Counted from the first letter of the stretch, positions 9,231 to 20,949 are shown. The stretch: 64,000 nt of DNA from Pseudonocardia sp. C8 (GCF_014267175.1 NZ_JACMTR010000002.1:3311501-3375500), one strand, 5' to 3'. A program made the numbers and translations. Notes: a model not told the origin generated them from the letters alone.

Positions 9231-10445
9231 TCAGGGCAGGCGCGGGGTGACGGCGTCCCAGATCCGGGAGGCGAGCAGTGCCTTCGACCCCATCGGGAGC
9301 TCCTCCTCGCCGCCGTCGCGGGCGAGCAGCCAGCCGGCGTTGTCGAGGGTCTCGAACGCCTTGCCGTCCCCGACGGTGTTGACGACGAGCAGGTCGCAGC
9401 CCTTGCGGGCGAGCTTGGCGCGACCGTGGTGCAGGGCGTCGCCCTGGGCGTCACCGGTCTCCGCGGCGAACCCGACGATCACCTGGCCGGGCCGGGGGTT
9501 GTCCCGCACGATCCCGGCGAGGATGTCCGGGTTCTGCGCCAGGCGCAGCGGGGCGGGCTCGTCGCTCCCCCGCTTGATCTTGTCGGCGGCGGACTCGACG
9601 GGCCGGAAGTCGGCGACGGCGGCGGCCATGACGACCGCGTCGGCGCCGACGGCGGCGTCGCGGACGGCGGCCTCCATCGCCGCGGCGGTGCCCGCCGGGA
9701 CCAGGTCCACGCCGGCGGGTGTGCCCAGGTCGGCGGTGTGCCCGGCGACGAGCGTGACCCGGGCCCCGCGCTGGGCGGCGACCCGGGCGAGCGCGTAGCC
9801 CTGCCGGCCGGACGAGCGGTTGCCGAGGTAGCGCACCGGGTCCAGGTTCTCGCGGGTGCCGCCGGCGCTCACGACGACGTGCCGGCCCTCCAGGTCCCGG
9901 GGCAGCGCGTCCGCGCGTTCCAGCAGCAGCCGGGCCACGTCGAAGATCTCGGCCGGGTCGGGCAGCCGGCCCTTGCCGGTGTCGGCGCCGGTCAGCCGGC
10001 CGGACGCCGGCTCCAGGACGACCGTCCCCCGGGAGCGCAGGAGCGCGACGTTGTCCCGGGTGGCGGGGTGCTCCCACATCTCGGTGTGCATCGCGGGGGC
10101 CAGCAGGACCGGGCAGCGCGCGGTGAGCAGCGCGCCGGTGAGCAGGTCGTCGGCGCGGCCGTGGGCGAGCCGGGCCATCAGGTCCGCGGTGGCCGGGGCG
10201 ACGACGACGAGGTCGGCCTGCTGCCCGAGGGCGACGTGCGGGACCTCGTGGACGTCGTCGAAGACACCGGTCGCCACCGGGCGCCCGGAGAGCGCCTCGA
10301 AGGTCGCGGCGCCGACGAACCGCAGCGCGGACTCGGTGGGGATGACCCGCACGGCGTGACCGGACTCGGTCAGCCGGCGCAGCAGCTCCGCGCTCTTGTA
10401 GGCGGCGATGCCGCCGGAGACGCCGAGCAGGACCTCGGGAGGCAC
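9231..10445 (-). CDS. coaBC: Bifunctional phosphopantothenoylcysteine decarboxylase/phosphopantothenate-cysteine ligase
   Basis: Two consecutive coenzyme A steps. The N-terminal flavoprotein half (CoaC, ~1-180) has [17 protein letters not shown], the catalytic His in HEVPHVALG, and [13 protein letters not shown], where His replaces the Asn usual in the PAMNxxMW motif. The C-terminal CoaB half (~185-404) has [22 protein letters not shown] and AAVADFRP. 404 residues, GTG start. It lies 9 bases after rpoZ in the gmk-rpoZ-coaBC run. Confidence 0.95.
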   Translation of the reverse strand: MPPEVLLGVSGGIAAYKSAELLRRLTESGHAVRVIPTESALRFVGAATFEALSGRPVATGVFDDVHEVPHVALGQQADLVVVAPATADLMARLAHGRADDLLTGALLTARCPVLLAPAMHTEMWEHPATRDNVALLRSRGTVVLEPASGRLTGADTGKGRLPDPAEIFDVARLLLERADALPRDLEGRHVVVSAGGTRENLDPVRYLGNRSSGRQGYALARVAAQRGARVTLVAGHTADLGTPAGVDLVPAGTAAAMEAAVRDAAVGADAVVMAAAVADFRPVESAADKIKRGSDEPAPLRLAQNPDILAGIVRDNPRPGQVIVGFAAETGDAQGDALHHGRAKLARKGCDLLVVNTVGDGKAFETLDNAGWLLARDGGEEELPMGSKALLASRIWDAVTPRLP

Positions 10446-10454
10446 GGTGGGGTC

Positions 10455-10721
10455 TTACTCGCCCTCGGTGTGCTCGAGCATGCCGGCCTGGATCTCGCGC
10501 ATGGCGATCGACAGCGGCTTCTCGCGGGGGCCCGGCTCGACGAGCGGGCCGACGTACTCCAGCAGGCCCTCGCCGAGCTGGGAGTAGTAGTCGTTGATCT
10601 GCCGGGCGCGCTTGGCCGCGTAGATGACCAGCGCGTACTTCGAGCTGACCTGGCCGAGCAGGTCGTCGATCGGCGGGTAGGTGATGCCCTCGGGGGCGGT
10701 GGTGCCGGTAGGCGTGCTCAC
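10455..10721 (-). CDS. rpoZ: RNA polymerase omega subunit
   Basis: Small core RNAP subunit that chaperones beta-prime. 88 residues with the family core [31 protein letters not shown] and a conserved [10 protein letters not shown] segment. Its GTG start overlaps the gmk stop (GTGA), so it is translationally coupled to guanylate kinase. Confidence 0.95.
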   Translation of the reverse strand: MSTPTGTTAPEGITYPPIDDLLGQVSSKYALVIYAAKRARQINDYYSQLGEGLLEYVGPLVEPGPREKPLSIAMREIQAGMLEHTEGE

Positions 10722-11380
10722 GTACTCACTCCAGAAGCGGACGGGGGACCGAGGCCTCGCGCGGCGTCACGGTCGACCACCAATGCTACCAACCGGCCGA
10801 TCACGGCCCGCAGGTCGTCGTTGACGACGACCTCGTCGAACTCGTGCCGGGCCTCCATCTCCTCGATGGCGGTACGCAGCCGGCGGGCCCGCTGCTCCGG
10901 GGTGTCGGTGCCGCGGTCGGTGAGCCGGCGGGCGAGCTCCTCCATCGACGGCGGTGCGACGAACACGGTGACGGCCTCGGGCAGGACCCGCTTCACCGAG
11001 CGGGCGCCCTGCAGGTCGACCTCGACGAGGACCGGACGGCCCGCGGCGAGCGCCCGCTCCACCGGTTCCCGCGGCGTGCCGGAGCGCTGCAGCCCGCCGT
11101 GCACCTCGGCCCACTCCAGGAGCTCGCCGCGCTCGATCAGCGCGTCGAACTCCTCGCGGGACACGAAGCGGTAGTCACGGCCGTCCACCTCGCCCGGCCG
11201 GGCCGGCCGGGTCGTGGCGGACACGCTGAACAGCAGCTCCGGCAGCGCCTCGCGCAGGCCCGCGACCACACTGCTCTTCCCCACGCCGGACGGCCCGGCC
11301 AGCACGAGCAGGCGCCCGCGGGCCGGGCGGCCGGCCTGGTCGGGGGACGCCGGCGACGGATCGGAGGAAGTTCCGGTCAC
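10718..11380 (-). CDS. gmk: Guanylate kinase
   Basis: Phosphorylates GMP to GDP. P-loop GPSGVGKSS near residue 30, GMP-binding residues in [17 protein letters not shown] and [11 protein letters not shown], lid region RLTDRGTDT. 220 residues, with a ~20-residue flexible N-terminus. It sits between mihF and rpoZ, as in mycobacteria. Confidence 0.96.
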   Translation of the reverse strand: MTGTSSDPSPASPDQAGRPARGRLLVLAGPSGVGKSSVVAGLREALPELLFSVSATTRPARPGEVDGRDYRFVSREEFDALIERGELLEWAEVHGGLQRSGTPREPVERALAAGRPVLVEVDLQGARSVKRVLPEAVTVFVAPPSMEELARRLTDRGTDTPEQRARRLRTAIEEMEARHEFDEVVVNDDLRAVIGRLVALVVDRDAARGLGPPSASGVST

Positions 11381-11393
11381 GGGGTGCGCCGGG

Positions 11394-11708
11394 TCAGCTC
11401 GGGTAGCGCTCGAGCAACGCCTTGCGCTGCCGGTCGCCGAGGCCGCGCAGCCGGCGGCTGCTCGCGATCTCCAGCTCCTCCATGATCTGCTGCGCGCGGA
11501 CCTTGCCGACGTTCGGCAGGGCCTCCAGGAGCGCAGAGACCTTCATCTTGCCGAGGACCTCGTCGGTCTCGGCCTTCTTGAGGACCTCCTCGAGGGTGGT
11601 GCCCCCTCGCTTGAGGCGGTCCTTCAGCTCCGCGCGGGCCCGGCGCGCGGCCGCGGCCTTCTCCAGCGCGGCAGCGCGCTGTTCCTCGGTCAGCTGGGGA
11701 AGGGCCAC
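11394..11708 (-). CDS. mihF: Actinobacterial integration host factor mIHF
   Basis: Nucleoid-associated DNA-bending protein unrelated in sequence to E. coli IHF. 104 residues: an N-terminal helix rich in Ala/Arg/Glu, then the helix-two-turn-helix core (VSALLEALPNVGKVRAQQIM) ending in RLRGLGDRQRKALLERY. The GTG start is preceded by GGAGG seven bases upstream. It is 13 bases ahead of gmk, the conserved order. Confidence 0.95.
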   Translation of the reverse strand: MALPQLTEEQRAAALEKAAAARRARAELKDRLKRGGTTLEEVLKKAETDEVLGKMKVSALLEALPNVGKVRAQQIMEELEIASSRRLRGLGDRQRKALLERYPS

Positions 11709-11819
11709 GGTGATGCCTCCGTACTCTCCGTGTCGTTCAGGTCGTGCTCGTCGCCGGGTGGCGGCGCTCGGGTGGTGGTCGCACCGACCCGTCCGGGGGA
11801 CGCCCCGGAGTTGCGATCG

Positions 11820-11850
11820 AACGTACCCACGCCCTCCACACGGGCGTCAA
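11820..11850 (-). promoter_or_regulatory. Candidate mihF promoter
   Basis: TTGACG (11845-11850) and TACGTT (11820-11825) on the minus strand, spacing 19, which is long. It gives a leader of roughly 100 bases before mihF. The remainder of the 11709-12131 gap holds nothing else I can support. Confidence 0.4.
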
Positions 11851-12131
11851 TGGGGGTCCCACCTCCGGTTTCGCCGGCTGTGAGGTGATCATCGGCACGC
11901 TCTGTGATGCCGCTCGCGGTGCCGCCGGGCTCCCCCGGACGACGGGTCGGCGCAACACGGTCCGCCGGACGGCCGGTTCGCGACACGGCCGCTCGCGCCC
12001 AGTTGCACTCCCGGAGCGCCCAGGGCCACCGGCCGCACGCGGAACGCACACGACCGGCGACGGACGGTACGCCTGCCGACGCAGGGGTGTCGTCCGGCTC
12101 GACCCGGCTACTCGCGCGCCGGCGGAGGCGT

Positions 12132-12968
12132 TCAGCCCGCCACGGCGCGGGCCGAGGCCAGCTCCTCCCCCAGCGCCCGCGCCGCGTCCCGCAACGCGGC
12201 CGGGTCCGGCCCGGCCGCCAGCAGGGTCCGGGCCGCCGCCGGCAGCACCGGGCCGGAGGCACCCGCGAACCGGGACGCGATGTCGGCCGGGTCTGCGCCC
12301 TGCGCACCCAGGCCCGGCACGAGCACCGGGCCGTTCAGCGCGGACAGGTCCAGCCCGTGGTCGTGGGTGCCGCCGACGACCACGCCGACGTCGCCGGTGG
12401 GTACCGCACCCGCGTTGCGCTCGGCCGCCGCGTCGACCATCGACTGGGCGACGGTGCGGCCCCCGGGGGCGGTGGCGAGCTGCACCGCACCACCCTCCGG
12501 GTTGGACGTGCGCGCCAGCACGAACACCCCGCGGCCGGCCGCGGCGGCCGCGGTGAACGCCGGCTCCAGGGAGCCGAACCCCAGGTACGGCGAGAGCGTC
12601 ACCGCATCGGCGCCGAGCGGTGCGCCGGGCCGGAGGCAGGCGTCCGCGTACCCGTCCATCGTGGACCCGATGTCGCCGCGCTTGGCGTCGAGCAGGGTCA
12701 GCGTCGGCGTCCCGGCGAAGCCGGCCAGCAGCCGTTCCAGCACCGCGATCCCGGCCGAGCCGTGCCGCTCGAAGAACGCCGACTGCGGCTTCACCAGGGC
12801 GACGGCACCGGCGAAGCCGGCCAGGCAGGCGTCGGCGAACCGGGCCAGCCCGTCGGCGTCGTCGGCCAGGCCCCACCGGGCCAGCAGCGGCGGGTGCGGG
12901 TCGATCCCGGCGCACAGCGGCCCGTACGCCGCGACGGCGTCGGCGAGCCGCTGCCCGAACCCGGTCAC
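12132..12968 (-). CDS. pyrF: Orotidine 5'-phosphate decarboxylase (type 2)
   Basis: Last step of UMP synthesis. 278 residues. The type-2 active-site motif [13 protein letters not shown] is complete, and LCAGIDPHP and [10 protein letters not shown] match the substrate and phosphate sites. The GTG start overlaps the carB stop (GTGA). It is the last gene of the pyr operon; mihF follows after about 420 bases. Confidence 0.96.
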   Translation of the reverse strand: MTGFGQRLADAVAAYGPLCAGIDPHPPLLARWGLADDADGLARFADACLAGFAGAVALVKPQSAFFERHGSAGIAVLERLLAGFAGTPTLTLLDAKRGDIGSTMDGYADACLRPGAPLGADAVTLSPYLGFGSLEPAFTAAAAAGRGVFVLARTSNPEGGAVQLATAPGGRTVAQSMVDAAAERNAGAVPTGDVGVVVGGTHDHGLDLSALNGPVLVPGLGAQGADPADIASRFAGASGPVLPAAARTLLAAGPDPAALRDAARALGEELASARAVAG

Positions 12969-15900
12969 GATCGCGGCGCCGGGGAAGGTGTGTCCGCACC
13001 CGGCCCGGAGACGGCGTGCGTCACGAACCCGGCGTCCGGTCCGGACCGCAGTGCCGCGTGCGCCTGCTGCAGCGACCGCACGCCGAGCCCGCCGGAGGCC
13101 AGCGCCTCGATGCCCTGCACCGCGGCCGCAGCCCCCTGGACCGTGGTGATGCACGGGACACCGCGGGACACGGCCGCGGCGCGGATCTCGTAGCCGTCGA
13201 CCCGCGGCCCGGGGTTGCCGACCGGGGTGTTGACGATCAGGTCGACGCCCCCGTCGAGGATCGTGTCGACGATCGTCGGGTTGTCCGGCGTCGACCCGGC
13301 CGAGTGCTTGCGGACCACGGTCACGCTGATCCCGTTGCGGCGCAGCATTTCCGCGGTGCCCTCGGTGGCGAGCACCTCGAACCCGAGATCGGCGAGGCGG
13401 CGGATGGGGAACACCATCGCCCGCTTGTCGCGGTCGGCGATCGAGACGAACACCCGCCCCGAGGTCGGCAGCGAGCCGTAGGCCGCCGCCTGGGACTTCG
13501 CGAAGGCCGGCCCGAACGCCGCGTCGAAGCCCATGACCTCGCCGGTCGACTTCATCTCCGGGCCGAGCAGCGGGTCCACGCCCTGGCCCGCGGTGTTGCG
13601 GAACCGGTTGAACGGCAGCACCGCCTCCTTCACCGCGACCGGCGAGTCGGCCGGGAGCAGGCCGCCGTCGCCGGTGGCGGGCAGCATTCCCTCGGCGCGC
13701 AGCTCGGCGACGGTGGCGCCCAGCATGATCCGCGCGGCGGCCTTGGCCAGCGGCACCGACGTCGCCTTGGACACGAACGGCACCGTCCGCGACGCGCGCG
13801 GGTTGGCCTCCAGCACGTAGAGCACGTCGCCGTGCAGCGCGTACTGCACGTTGAGCAGCCCCCGGACGCCGACGCCGTGTGCGATGGCCTCGGTCGCCTC
13901 CCGGACCTTGGCCAGCACCGACGAGCCCAGCGTGATCGGCGGCAGCGTGCACGACGAGTCACCGGAGTGCACCCCGGCCTCCTCGATGTGCTCCATCACG
14001 CCGCCGAGGTAGACCTCGTCGCCGTCGCACAGGGCGTCGACGTCGATCTCGATGGCGTCGTCGAGGAACTTGTCGACGAGCACCGGCCGGTCCTGCGAGA
14101 CCGTCGTGGCGCGGGCGATGTAGCCGGCCAGCGTGGCCTCGTCGTAGACGATCTCCATGCCGCGCCCGCCCAGCACGTACGAGGGCCGCACCAGCACCGG
14201 GTAGCCGATCCGGGCGGCGATCTCGCGGGCCTCGTCGAAGCTGGTCGCCATGCCGTAGTCCGGCGCCGGCAGGCCCGCCTTGCGCAGCACCTCGCCGAAC
14301 GCGCCGCGGTCCTCGGCCAGGTCGATCGCCGCCGCCGTCGTCCCGACGACCGGCACCCCGGCCTCGGTGAGCCGCTGTGCCAGGCCGAGCGGGGTCTGCC
14401 CGCCGAGCTGGACGATGACGCCGGCGACCGTGCCGGACCGCTGCTCGGCGTGCACGACCTCCAGCACGTCCTCGAAGGTGAGCGGCTCGAAGTAGAGCCG
14501 GTCGGCGGTGTCGTAGTCGGTCGACACCGTCTCCGGGTTGCAGTTGACCATCACGGTCTCGAACCCGGCGGCCCGCAGGGCCATCACGGCGTGCACGCAC
14601 GAGTAGTCGAACTCGATGCCCTGCCCGATCCGGTTCGGGCCGGAGCCCAGGATCAGCACCTTCGGCTTCTCGGTCTGCGGGGCGATCTCCGACTCGGCGG
14701 CCGGGTCGGTCTCGTAGGCCGAGTAGTGGTACGGCGTCCTCGCGGCGAACTCGGCGGCGCAGGTGTCGACGGTCTTGTAGACCGGGCGGATCCCCAGCCG
14801 GTGCCGCAGCGTCCGCACGCCGTCCTCGCCCGCGAACTCGGGACGGACCGCGGCCAGCTGCCGGTCGGACAGGCCGTACCGCTTGGCCTTGCGCAGCAGG
14901 TCGGCGTCGAGCACCGGCGCGGCCTCGAGCTCGGCCCGGAGCTCGCCGAGCAGCGCGATCTGGTCGACGAACCACGGGTCGATGCCGGAGGCCTTGGCGA
15001 CGTCGTCGACCGACTGCCCGGACCGCAGCGCGCGCTCGACCTCGTAGATCCGGCCGTCGACCGGGCTGGCGTACTCGGGATCGCCGTCCGGGTCCGGCGC
15101 CGTCCAGAAGCCGGCCCGGGCCCGCTCCATCGAGCGCAGCGCCTTGCCCAGCGCCTCCGGGAACGAGCGGCCCAGTGCCATCGCCTCGCCGACCGACTTC
15201 ATGGTCGTCGTCAGCTCGGGGTCGGCGCCGGGGAACTTCTCGAACGCGAACCGCGGGATCTTGACGACGACGTAGTCCAGCGTCGGCTCGAACGCGGCCG
15301 GGGTCTCGCCGGTGATGTCGTTGCGGATCTCGTCGAGGGTGTAGCCGACGGCCAGCCGGGCGGCGATCTTCGCGATCGGGAAGCCGGTGGCCTTGGACGC
15401 CAGCGCCGACGACCGGGACACGCGCGGGTTCATCTCGATGACCACCAGGCGCCCGGTCTCCGGGTGGATCGCGAACTGGATGTTGCAGCCACCGGTGTCG
15501 ACGCCGACCTCGCGGAGCACGGCGATGCCGACGTCGCGCATGTGCTGGTACTCGCGGTCGGTCAGCGTCATCGCGGGCGCGACGGTGATCGAGTCCCCGG
15601 TGTGCACGCCCATCGGGTCGAGGTTCTCGATCGAGCAGACGACGACCACGTTGTCGTGGTGGTCGCGCATCAGCTCGAGCTCGTACTCCTTCCAGCCGAG
15701 CACCGACTCCTCGATGAGGACCTCGGTGACCGGGGACGCGTCCAGCCCCGCACCGGCGAGGCGCTCCAGCTCCTCGGCGGTGTGCGCCATGCCCGAGCCG
15801 AGGCCGCCCATCGTGAACGACGGCCGGATCACGACCGGCAGGCCGAGTTCCCCGGCCGCGGCCCGGACCTCGTCCATCGAGTGGCAGACCCGCGAGCGCG

Positions 15901-16330
15901 GCACGTCGCCGCCGACGCTCGTGACGATGTCCTTGAACTTCAGCCGGTCCTCGCCCCGCTGGATGGCGTCGACGTCGGCGCCGATCAGCTCGACGCCGTA
16001 GCGCTCCAGCACGCCGTTGTCGTGCAGCGCGATCGCGGTGTTCAGCGCGGTCTGCCCGCCCAGGGTCGCCAGGATCGCGTCCGGCCGCTCCGCGGCGATG
16101 ACCTTCTCGACGAACTCCGGGGTGATCGGCTCGACGTAGGTGGCGTCGGCGAACTCCGGGTCGGTCATGATCGTGGCCGGGTTCGAGTTGACCAGCGAGA
16201 CCCGGATGCCCTCGGCCTGCAGCACCCGGCACGCCTGGGTCCCGGAGTAGTCGAACTCGCAGGCCTGTCCGATGACGATCGGCCCGGATCCGATCACCAT
16301 CACGTGGTTGATGTCGTCGCGGCGGGGCAT
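12965..16330 (-). CDS. carB: Carbamoyl-phosphate synthase large subunit
   Basis: 1121 residues; forms carbamoyl phosphate from bicarbonate, ATP and ammonia passed from CarA. Two ATP-grasp halves are visible, each starting with a nucleotide-fold motif ([20 protein letters not shown] and [19 protein letters not shown]) and each with its own [14 protein letters not shown] or [20 protein letters not shown] metal segment, then an allosteric MGS-like domain at the end ([15 protein letters not shown]). AGGAGG lies seven bases before the ATG, which overlaps the carA stop (TGATG). Confidence 0.97.
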   Translation of the reverse strand: MPRRDDINHVMVIGSGPIVIGQACEFDYSGTQACRVLQAEGIRVSLVNSNPATIMTDPEFADATYVEPITPEFVEKVIAAERPDAILATLGGQTALNTAIALHDNGVLERYGVELIGADVDAIQRGEDRLKFKDIVTSVGGDVPRSRVCHSMDEVRAAAGELGLPVVIRPSFTMGGLGSGMAHTAEELERLAGAGLDASPVTEVLIEESVLGWKEYELELMRDHHDNVVVVCSIENLDPMGVHTGDSITVAPAMTLTDREYQHMRDVGIAVLREVGVDTGGCNIQFAIHPETGRLVVIEMNPRVSRSSALASKATGFPIAKIAARLAVGYTLDEIRNDITGETPAAFEPTLDYVVVKIPRFAFEKFPGADPELTTTMKSVGEAMALGRSFPEALGKALRSMERARAGFWTAPDPDGDPEYASPVDGRIYEVERALRSGQSVDDVAKASGIDPWFVDQIALLGELRAELEAAPVLDADLLRKAKRYGLSDRQLAAVRPEFAGEDGVRTLRHRLGIRPVYKTVDTCAAEFAARTPYHYSAYETDPAAESEIAPQTEKPKVLILGSGPNRIGQGIEFDYSCVHAVMALRAAGFETVMVNCNPETVSTDYDTADRLYFEPLTFEDVLEVVHAEQRSGTVAGVIVQLGGQTPLGLAQRLTEAGVPVVGTTAAAIDLAEDRGAFGEVLRKAGLPAPDYGMATSFDEAREIAARIGYPVLVRPSYVLGGRGMEIVYDEATLAGYIARATTVSQDRPVLVDKFLDDAIEIDVDALCDGDEVYLGGVMEHIEEAGVHSGDSSCTLPPITLGSSVLAKVREATEAIAHGVGVRGLLNVQYALHGDVLYVLEANPRASRTVPFVSKATSVPLAKAAARIMLGATVAELRAEGMLPATGDGGLLPADSPVAVKEAVLPFNRFRNTAGQGVDPLLGPEMKSTGEVMGFDAAFGPAFAKSQAAAYGSLPTSGRVFVSIADRDKRAMVFPIRRLADLGFEVLATEGTAEMLRRNGISVTVVRKHSAGSTPDNPTIVDTILDGGVDLIVNTPVGNPGPRVDGYEIRAAAVSRGVPCITTVQGAAAAVQGIEALASGGLGVRSLQQAHAALRSGPDAGFVTHAVSGPGADTPSPAPRS

Positions 16331-17802
16331 CAGCGGTCCTCCTGCCGGGCCTGCGGGCCGTCCTGGTCGGACGGGGTGGTCGGGTCGGCCGCGGGTGGCG
16401 GCCAGGGTCGGTCGTCGACGGGGCCGGAGCGGCCGGTCGCCGCGCCCGGGTCGTCGTCGCCGCGCAGGGCGTTCTCCACGTCGGAGAACGGCGCGGTCAG
16501 CGGGTCCGGGGCCCCGGGCCGGGCCTGCCCCGGCCGTTCCCCGCCCGGGCCGGTGACCGGTTCCTCGCCGGGGAGGACCTCCACCTCCGGGTACGGGGCC
16601 GGCTCGACGCCCGCGGGCCGCTGCGCGGCGACGCCGGCGTAGCCGACCGGGTGGCCGGCCATGAGCTGCACGAACCGGTCGAACAGGTCGGCGGCGTCGT
16701 GCGGGCCGGCGGCGGCCTCCGGGTGGTACTGCACGGAGAACGCCGGGAAGTCGATCCCGGCCATGCCCTCGACGCAGCCGTCGTTCGGGCAGGTGTGGGT
16801 GATCACCGCCCGCCCGTACGGGGTGTCGAACTCCTCGCCGGCCTCGCCCGCGACGGCGAAGCCGTGGTTCTGCGAGGTGATCGCGACCCGGCCGGTGGCG
16901 TGCTCCACGACCGGGATGTTGATGCCCCGGTGGCCGTAGCGCAGCTTGTAGGTGGAGCGGCCCAGCGCGCGGCCCAGGATCTGGTTGCCGAAGCAGATCC
17001 CGAACAGCGGGATCCGCCGCTCCAGCACCTGCCTGGTCAGCGCGACCGGATGGTCGGCGGTGGCCGGGTCGCCCGGGCCGTTGGCCAGGAAGAACCCGTC
17101 GGGCCGCAGGGACTCGATCGTCTCGATCGTGCTCGACGCCGGCAGCACGTGCACCTCGATGCCGCGCGCCGCCATCATCCGCGGGGTGTTGTACTTGATC
17201 CCCACGTCGAGCGCGGCCACGACGAACCGCCGCTCCCCGACGGCCGGGACGACGTAGGGCTCGGTCGTCGTCACCGCGCCGTAGAGGTCGGCGCCCTCCA
17301 TCGGCGGGCTCTGCACGACCCGCTCGACGAGCTCCGCCTCGGGCGCCAGCGCGGAACCGGAGAAGATCCCGGCCCGCATCGCACCCCGCTCGCGCAGGTG
17401 CCGGACCGCGGCCCGGGTGTCGATCCCCGCGATGCCGACGATCCCCTGCGCCCGCAGCGCGTCCTCCAGCGAGCCGGTGGCCCGCCAGTTCGACGCCCGC
17501 CGGGCCGGGTCACGCACCGCGTAGCCGGCGACCTGGATGCCCGACGACTCGTCGTCGGCGTCGTTCCAGCCGGTGTTGCCGATCTGCGGTGCGGTCTGCA
17601 GCACGATCTGGCGGTGGTACGACGGGTCGGTCAGGGTCTCCTGGTAGCCGGTCATCCCGGTGGTGAACACGGCCTCGCCGAGGGTCGCCCCGGTCGCGCC
17701 GTACGCCTCGCCGCGGAAGATCCGCCCGTCCTCGAGCACCAGCAGCGCGGTGTTGTCCCCACCCCGCGCGCTCCGCCCGCTGCCGACCCCCAACGACTTC
17801 AT
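16330..17802 (-). CDS. carA: Carbamoyl-phosphate synthase small subunit with extended C-terminus
   Basis: Glutaminase subunit of CPSase. Residues ~20-385 are standard: the CPSase_sm domain ([17 protein letters not shown]) and a class-I glutamine amidotransferase with nucleophile [12 protein letters not shown] and His-Glu in [11 protein letters not shown]. After the last domain helix ([11 protein letters not shown]) comes a 106-residue Pro/Asp/Gly-rich tail with no domain; CarA normally ends here. 490 residues in total. The ATG overlaps the pyrC stop (ATGA). Mycobacteria have a small extra gene between pyrC and carA (Rv1382); here there is none. Confidence 0.95.
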   Translation of the reverse strand: MKSLGVGSGRSARGGDNTALLVLEDGRIFRGEAYGATGATLGEAVFTTGMTGYQETLTDPSYHRQIVLQTAPQIGNTGWNDADDESSGIQVAGYAVRDPARRASNWRATGSLEDALRAQGIVGIAGIDTRAAVRHLRERGAMRAGIFSGSALAPEAELVERVVQSPPMEGADLYGAVTTTEPYVVPAVGERRFVVAALDVGIKYNTPRMMAARGIEVHVLPASSTIETIESLRPDGFFLANGPGDPATADHPVALTRQVLERRIPLFGICFGNQILGRALGRSTYKLRYGHRGINIPVVEHATGRVAITSQNHGFAVAGEAGEEFDTPYGRAVITHTCPNDGCVEGMAGIDFPAFSVQYHPEAAAGPHDAADLFDRFVQLMAGHPVGYAGVAAQRPAGVEPAPYPEVEVLPGEEPVTGPGGERPGQARPGAPDPLTAPFSDVENALRGDDDPGAATGRSGPVDDRPWPPPAADPTTPSDQDGPQARQEDR

Positions 17803-19091
17803 GCCTGCACCTTCCCGTCCTGCGCCGTGATCCGGCCACGCAGCACCGTCGCGACCACCGATCCGGGCAGCCGCATTCCCTCGTACGGCGTGTTCGCCGC
17901 CTTGCTCGCCAGGTTCGCGCCACGCACCGTCCAGACCGCGTCCGGGTCGACGAGCGCGAACGTCGCCGGCTCCCCCTCCGCGACCGGCCGGCCCTGGTCG
18001 GGCAGCCGCCCGATCTCGGCGGGGCGCTCGGACAGCACGCGCGCGACGCCGTGCCAGTCGAGCAGGCCGGGCTCGACCATGGTCTCGATCAGCACCGACA
18101 GCGCGGTCTGCAGGCCCAGCATGCCGGGTTTCGCCGCCTGCCACTCGGTGTCCTTGTACTGCTGCGCGTGCGGGGCGTGGTCGGTGGCGACCACGTCGAT
18201 CACGCCCTCGGCGAGCGCCTCCCGCATGGCCCGGGTGTCCTCCGCGGTGCGCAGCGGCGGGTTGACCTTGTTCACCGGGTCGTAGCTGGACAGTCTGCTG
18301 TCGGTGAGCAGCAGGTGGTGCGGGGTGACCTCGGCGGAGACCTGCACGCCCTGCGCCTTGGCCGCGCGCAGCACGTCGATCGTGCGGGCGGTCGAGATGT
18401 GGCAGACGTGCAGCCGGGCCCGTGCCTCCCGGGCCAGCGCGCAGTCCCGGGCGACGATCGTCTCCTCGGCGGTGGCCGGCCATCCGGCGAGCCCCAGCCG
18501 GGCCGCGACGGCACCCTCGTGCGCCTGCGCCCCGCCGGTGAGGCGGTGGTCCTCGGCGTGCTGGGCGATCACGGCGTCCAGCGCGGAGGCGTACTCCAGT
18601 GCCCGCCGCATGATCAGCGGGTCGTTCACGCACCGCCCGTCGTCGGAGAACATCCGGACGGCGGCGCGCGAGTCGGTCATGGTCCCGAGCTCGGCGAGCC
18701 GCTCGCCGCCCAGCCCGACGGTGACCGCACCGACCGGGTGGACGTCGACGAGCCCCACCTCGGCGCCGCGCCGCCACACGTGCTCGACGACGACGTCGGA
18801 ATCGGCGACCGGGTCGGTGTTCGGCATCGCGAAGACCGCGGTGAACCCGCCGAGCGCGGCGGCGCGGCTGCCGGTCTCGATCGTCTCGGACTCCTCGCCA
18901 CCGGGTTCGCGCAGGTGGACGTGCAGGTCGACGAACCCGGGCAGCAGGACGGCGCCCTGCGCGTCGAGCACGCCGCTGCCCTCGGGGGCGGTCAGGCCGG
19001 TCCCAATCGTGCGGACGACCCCGTCGGCGACGAGCACGTCGACCGGGTCCTCGCCGTAGGGCCGTGCGTTGGTGATGAGCAGATCGGTCAT
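17799..19091 (-). CDS. pyrC: Dihydroorotase
   Basis: Cyclises carbamoyl aspartate to dihydroorotate. Amidohydrolase barrel of 430 residues with metal motif [13 protein letters not shown], later His ligands in IAQHAED and HVCHIST, and the catalytic Asp in VVATDHAPH. Class I bacterial type. The ATG overlaps the pyrB stop, and its own stop overlaps carA, so the block is translationally coupled. Confidence 0.96.
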   Translation of the reverse strand: MTDLLITNARPYGEDPVDVLVADGVVRTIGTGLTAPEGSGVLDAQGAVLLPGFVDLHVHLREPGGEESETIETGSRAAALGGFTAVFAMPNTDPVADSDVVVEHVWRRGAEVGLVDVHPVGAVTVGLGGERLAELGTMTDSRAAVRMFSDDGRCVNDPLIMRRALEYASALDAVIAQHAEDHRLTGGAQAHEGAVAARLGLAGWPATAEETIVARDCALAREARARLHVCHISTARTIDVLRAAKAQGVQVSAEVTPHHLLLTDSRLSSYDPVNKVNPPLRTAEDTRAMREALAEGVIDVVATDHAPHAQQYKDTEWQAAKPGMLGLQTALSVLIETMVEPGLLDWHGVARVLSERPAEIGRLPDQGRPVAEGEPATFALVDPDAVWTVRGANLASKAANTPYEGMRLPGSVVATVLRGRITAQDGKVQA

Positions 19092-20032
19092 TCGGGGGCT
19101 CCGGCGAGAAGGTGGTAGAGGACGGCCATCCGGACGTGCACGCCGTTGCGGACCTGCTGCAGGACGGCGGAGCTGGGCGCGTCGGCGACCGCGGGGGCGA
19201 TCTCCATGCCGCGGACCATCGGCCCGGGGTGCAGCACCACGGCGTCCTCGCGCAGCAGGGCGGCCCGGTCCTCGGACAGCCCGAACCGGACGGCGTACTC
19301 CCGCGAGGAGGGGAAGAAGCCGCCGTGCATCCGCTCGGCCTGCACGCGCAACATCATCACCGCGTCGGCGGCCGGCAGCTCGGCGTCGAGGGTGTGCGAG
19401 ACCCGGCACGGCCAGGACTCGACCCCGGTGGGCAGCAGCGTCGGCGGCGCGACCAGCACCACCTCGGCGCCCAGCGTGGCGAGCAGCAGCACGTTGGACC
19501 GGGCGACCCGCGAGTGCAGGACGTCGCCGACGATCGCGACCCGCCGCCCGGCGATGCCGCCGAGCCGGTCGCGCAGCGTCGCGGCGTCCAGGAGGGCCTG
19601 GGTGGGGTGCTCGTGGGTGCCGTCACCGGCGTTCACGATCGCGGTCGGCGTCCCGGTGTTCTCCCGGTCGGCTTCCAACCAGTGCGCCAGCCGGTGCGCC
19701 GCACCGGAGGCCGGGTGCCGCACGATCACGCAGTCGACGCCCATCGAGGACAGGGTCAGCGCGGTGTCGCGCAGCGACTCCCCCTTGGACACCGACGAGC
19801 CGGACGCCGACACGTTCACGGTGTCGGCGCTCATCCACTTGCCGGCGATCTCGAACGAGACCCGGGTGCGGGTCGAGTTCTCGTAGAACATCGTGATGAC
19901 GGTGCGGCCGCGCAGCGTCGGCAGCTTGCGGACCTCGCGCCCGAGCAGCGCCTGGCGCAGCCGGTCGGAGGTGTCGAGCAGCGCCGTGGCCTCGCTGGCG
20001 TCGAGGTCGGCGACCGAGAGCAGGTGCTTCAC
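19088..20032 (-). CDS. pyrB: Aspartate carbamoyltransferase catalytic subunit
   Basis: Transfers the carbamoyl group to aspartate. 314 residues with the carbamoyl-phosphate motif STRTRVSFE, the mobile-loop SKGESLRDT, and HPTQALLDA. No pyrI regulatory chain is present, as usual in actinobacteria. Start: the GTG at 20030-20032 with GGGGGAG five bases upstream; it overlaps the pyrR stop. Confidence 0.96.
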   Translation of the reverse strand: MKHLLSVADLDASEATALLDTSDRLRQALLGREVRKLPTLRGRTVITMFYENSTRTRVSFEIAGKWMSADTVNVSASGSSVSKGESLRDTALTLSSMGVDCVIVRHPASGAAHRLAHWLEADRENTGTPTAIVNAGDGTHEHPTQALLDAATLRDRLGGIAGRRVAIVGDVLHSRVARSNVLLLATLGAEVVLVAPPTLLPTGVESWPCRVSHTLDAELPAADAVMMLRVQAERMHGGFFPSSREYAVRFGLSEDRAALLREDAVVLHPGPMVRGMEIAPAVADAPSSAVLQQVRNGVHVRMAVLYHLLAGAPE

Positions 20033-20619
20033 GCGGTCTCCCCCTGGGTGATCCACACGCCGTCGCTGCCGTCGATCTCCGACAGCGACACCAGGATCTG
20101 CTCGGTGCGCGAGGTGGGCACGTTCTTGCCCACGTAGTCGGCACGGATCGGCAGCTCGCGGTGGCCGCGGTCGACGAGCACGGCGAGCTGGACGATCCGC
20201 GGCCGGCCCTCGTCGCGCAGCGCGTCGAGCGCGGCCCGGGTGGTGCGGCCGGACATCAGGACGTCGTCGACGAGCACGACCAGCTTGTCGTCCACCCCGC
20301 CCTCGGGCACCGCGGTCGACTCCAGCGCGCGGGCCGGGCCGCGCCGCAGGTCGTCGCGATAGAGGGTGGCGTCGACGGAGCCGACGGCCGGGGCGGCGCC
20401 GGCGAACTCGGTGATCGCGGCGGCCAGCCGGTGCGCGAGGTGGACGCCCCGGGTGGGGACGCCCAGCAGGACGAGGTCGTCGGGCCGGTCGGGGCCGAAC
20501 GCCGTCTTCTCGATGATCTGGTGCGCGATGCGCGCGATGGTGCGGGTGACGTCGGCCGCGGACAGCAGCTCCCGGCGGGAGTCCTGCGCGTCGACGTCCC
20601 CGCGGCGGTTCTGCGCCAC
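20029..20619 (-). CDS. pyrR: Bifunctional PyrR: pyr operon regulator / uracil phosphoribosyltransferase
   Basis: Senses uridine nucleotides and binds pyr mRNA; also has UPRTase activity. 196 residues: the PRPP loop [35 protein letters not shown], and the C-terminal [20 protein letters not shown] that contributes to RNA binding in the family. I start at the GTG at 20617-20619, with GGAAGGAG seven bases upstream; a longer reading frame exists but has no such site. First gene of the pyr operon, immediately after a leader that folds into a PyrR-binding loop. Confidence 0.95.
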   Translation of the reverse strand: MAQNRRGDVDAQDSRRELLSAADVTRTIARIAHQIIEKTAFGPDRPDDLVLLGVPTRGVHLAHRLAAAITEFAGAAPAVGSVDATLYRDDLRRGPARALESTAVPEGGVDDKLVVLVDDVLMSGRTTRAALDALRDEGRPRIVQLAVLVDRGHRELPIRADYVGKNVPTSRTEQILVSLSEIDGSDGVWITQGETA

Positions 20620-20627
20620 GAGGTCGC

Positions 20628-20661
20628 TCCTTCCCCGCCTCACCGGACGGGTCTTAAAGGA
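20628..20661 (-). promoter_or_regulatory. PyrR-binding loop in the pyr operon leader, sequestering the pyrR ribosome binding site
   Basis: Read as mRNA, the leader folds as: lower stem UCCUU (20657-20661) with AAGGA (20628-20632); a purine-rich 5' bulge UAAGA; upper stem CCCGUC (20646-20651) with GGCGGG (20634-20639); hexaloop CGGUGA (20640-20645). The hexaloop fits the CNGNGA consensus of PyrR-binding loops, and the bulge sits where the family has it. The lower stem uses the AAGGAG ribosome binding site of pyrR. This matches translational repression by UMP-loaded PyrR as described for mycobacteria, rather than Bacillus-type attenuation; no terminator/antiterminator pair is seen. Confidence 0.8.
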
Positions 20662-20676
20662 CGGTCTTGCGCGCTC

Positions 20677-20682
20677 AACCTA
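20677..20682 (-). promoter_or_regulatory. Possible -10 box of the pyr operon promoter
   Basis: TAGGTT on the minus strand, in a TTGCTAGGTTGAG context. Transcription starting just downstream would give a leader of about 50 bases that contains the whole PyrR loop. No convincing -35 box. Confidence 0.35.
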
Positions 20683-20949
20683 GCAACCGCCCCGATGTGA
20701 CGTGGGCCCTGTCCCGTCCGGCGCCGGTGGACCGGCCGTCACCCACCCGAGGTCACGGTCCGATCACGATGCGCAGCCGTCGCCCGGTCGTCCGAGCGGG
20801 TCCGGCGATACCCGGTTCTGCCCATCACACCCACAAGAGCGGGTGGTCCGGCCCGGGCGTCCACACCCAGCGCTACCGCCGACGAGGGACGACCACTGCC
20901 CCGTTCGTGTGGGAAACCGCTCGTCAACCCCCCGGGCAGGGGGTCGAAC

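Noticed and set aside
12620..16642. A 1340-codon plus-strand frame
   Set aside because: Antisense shadow of carB and pyrF; no domain pattern.
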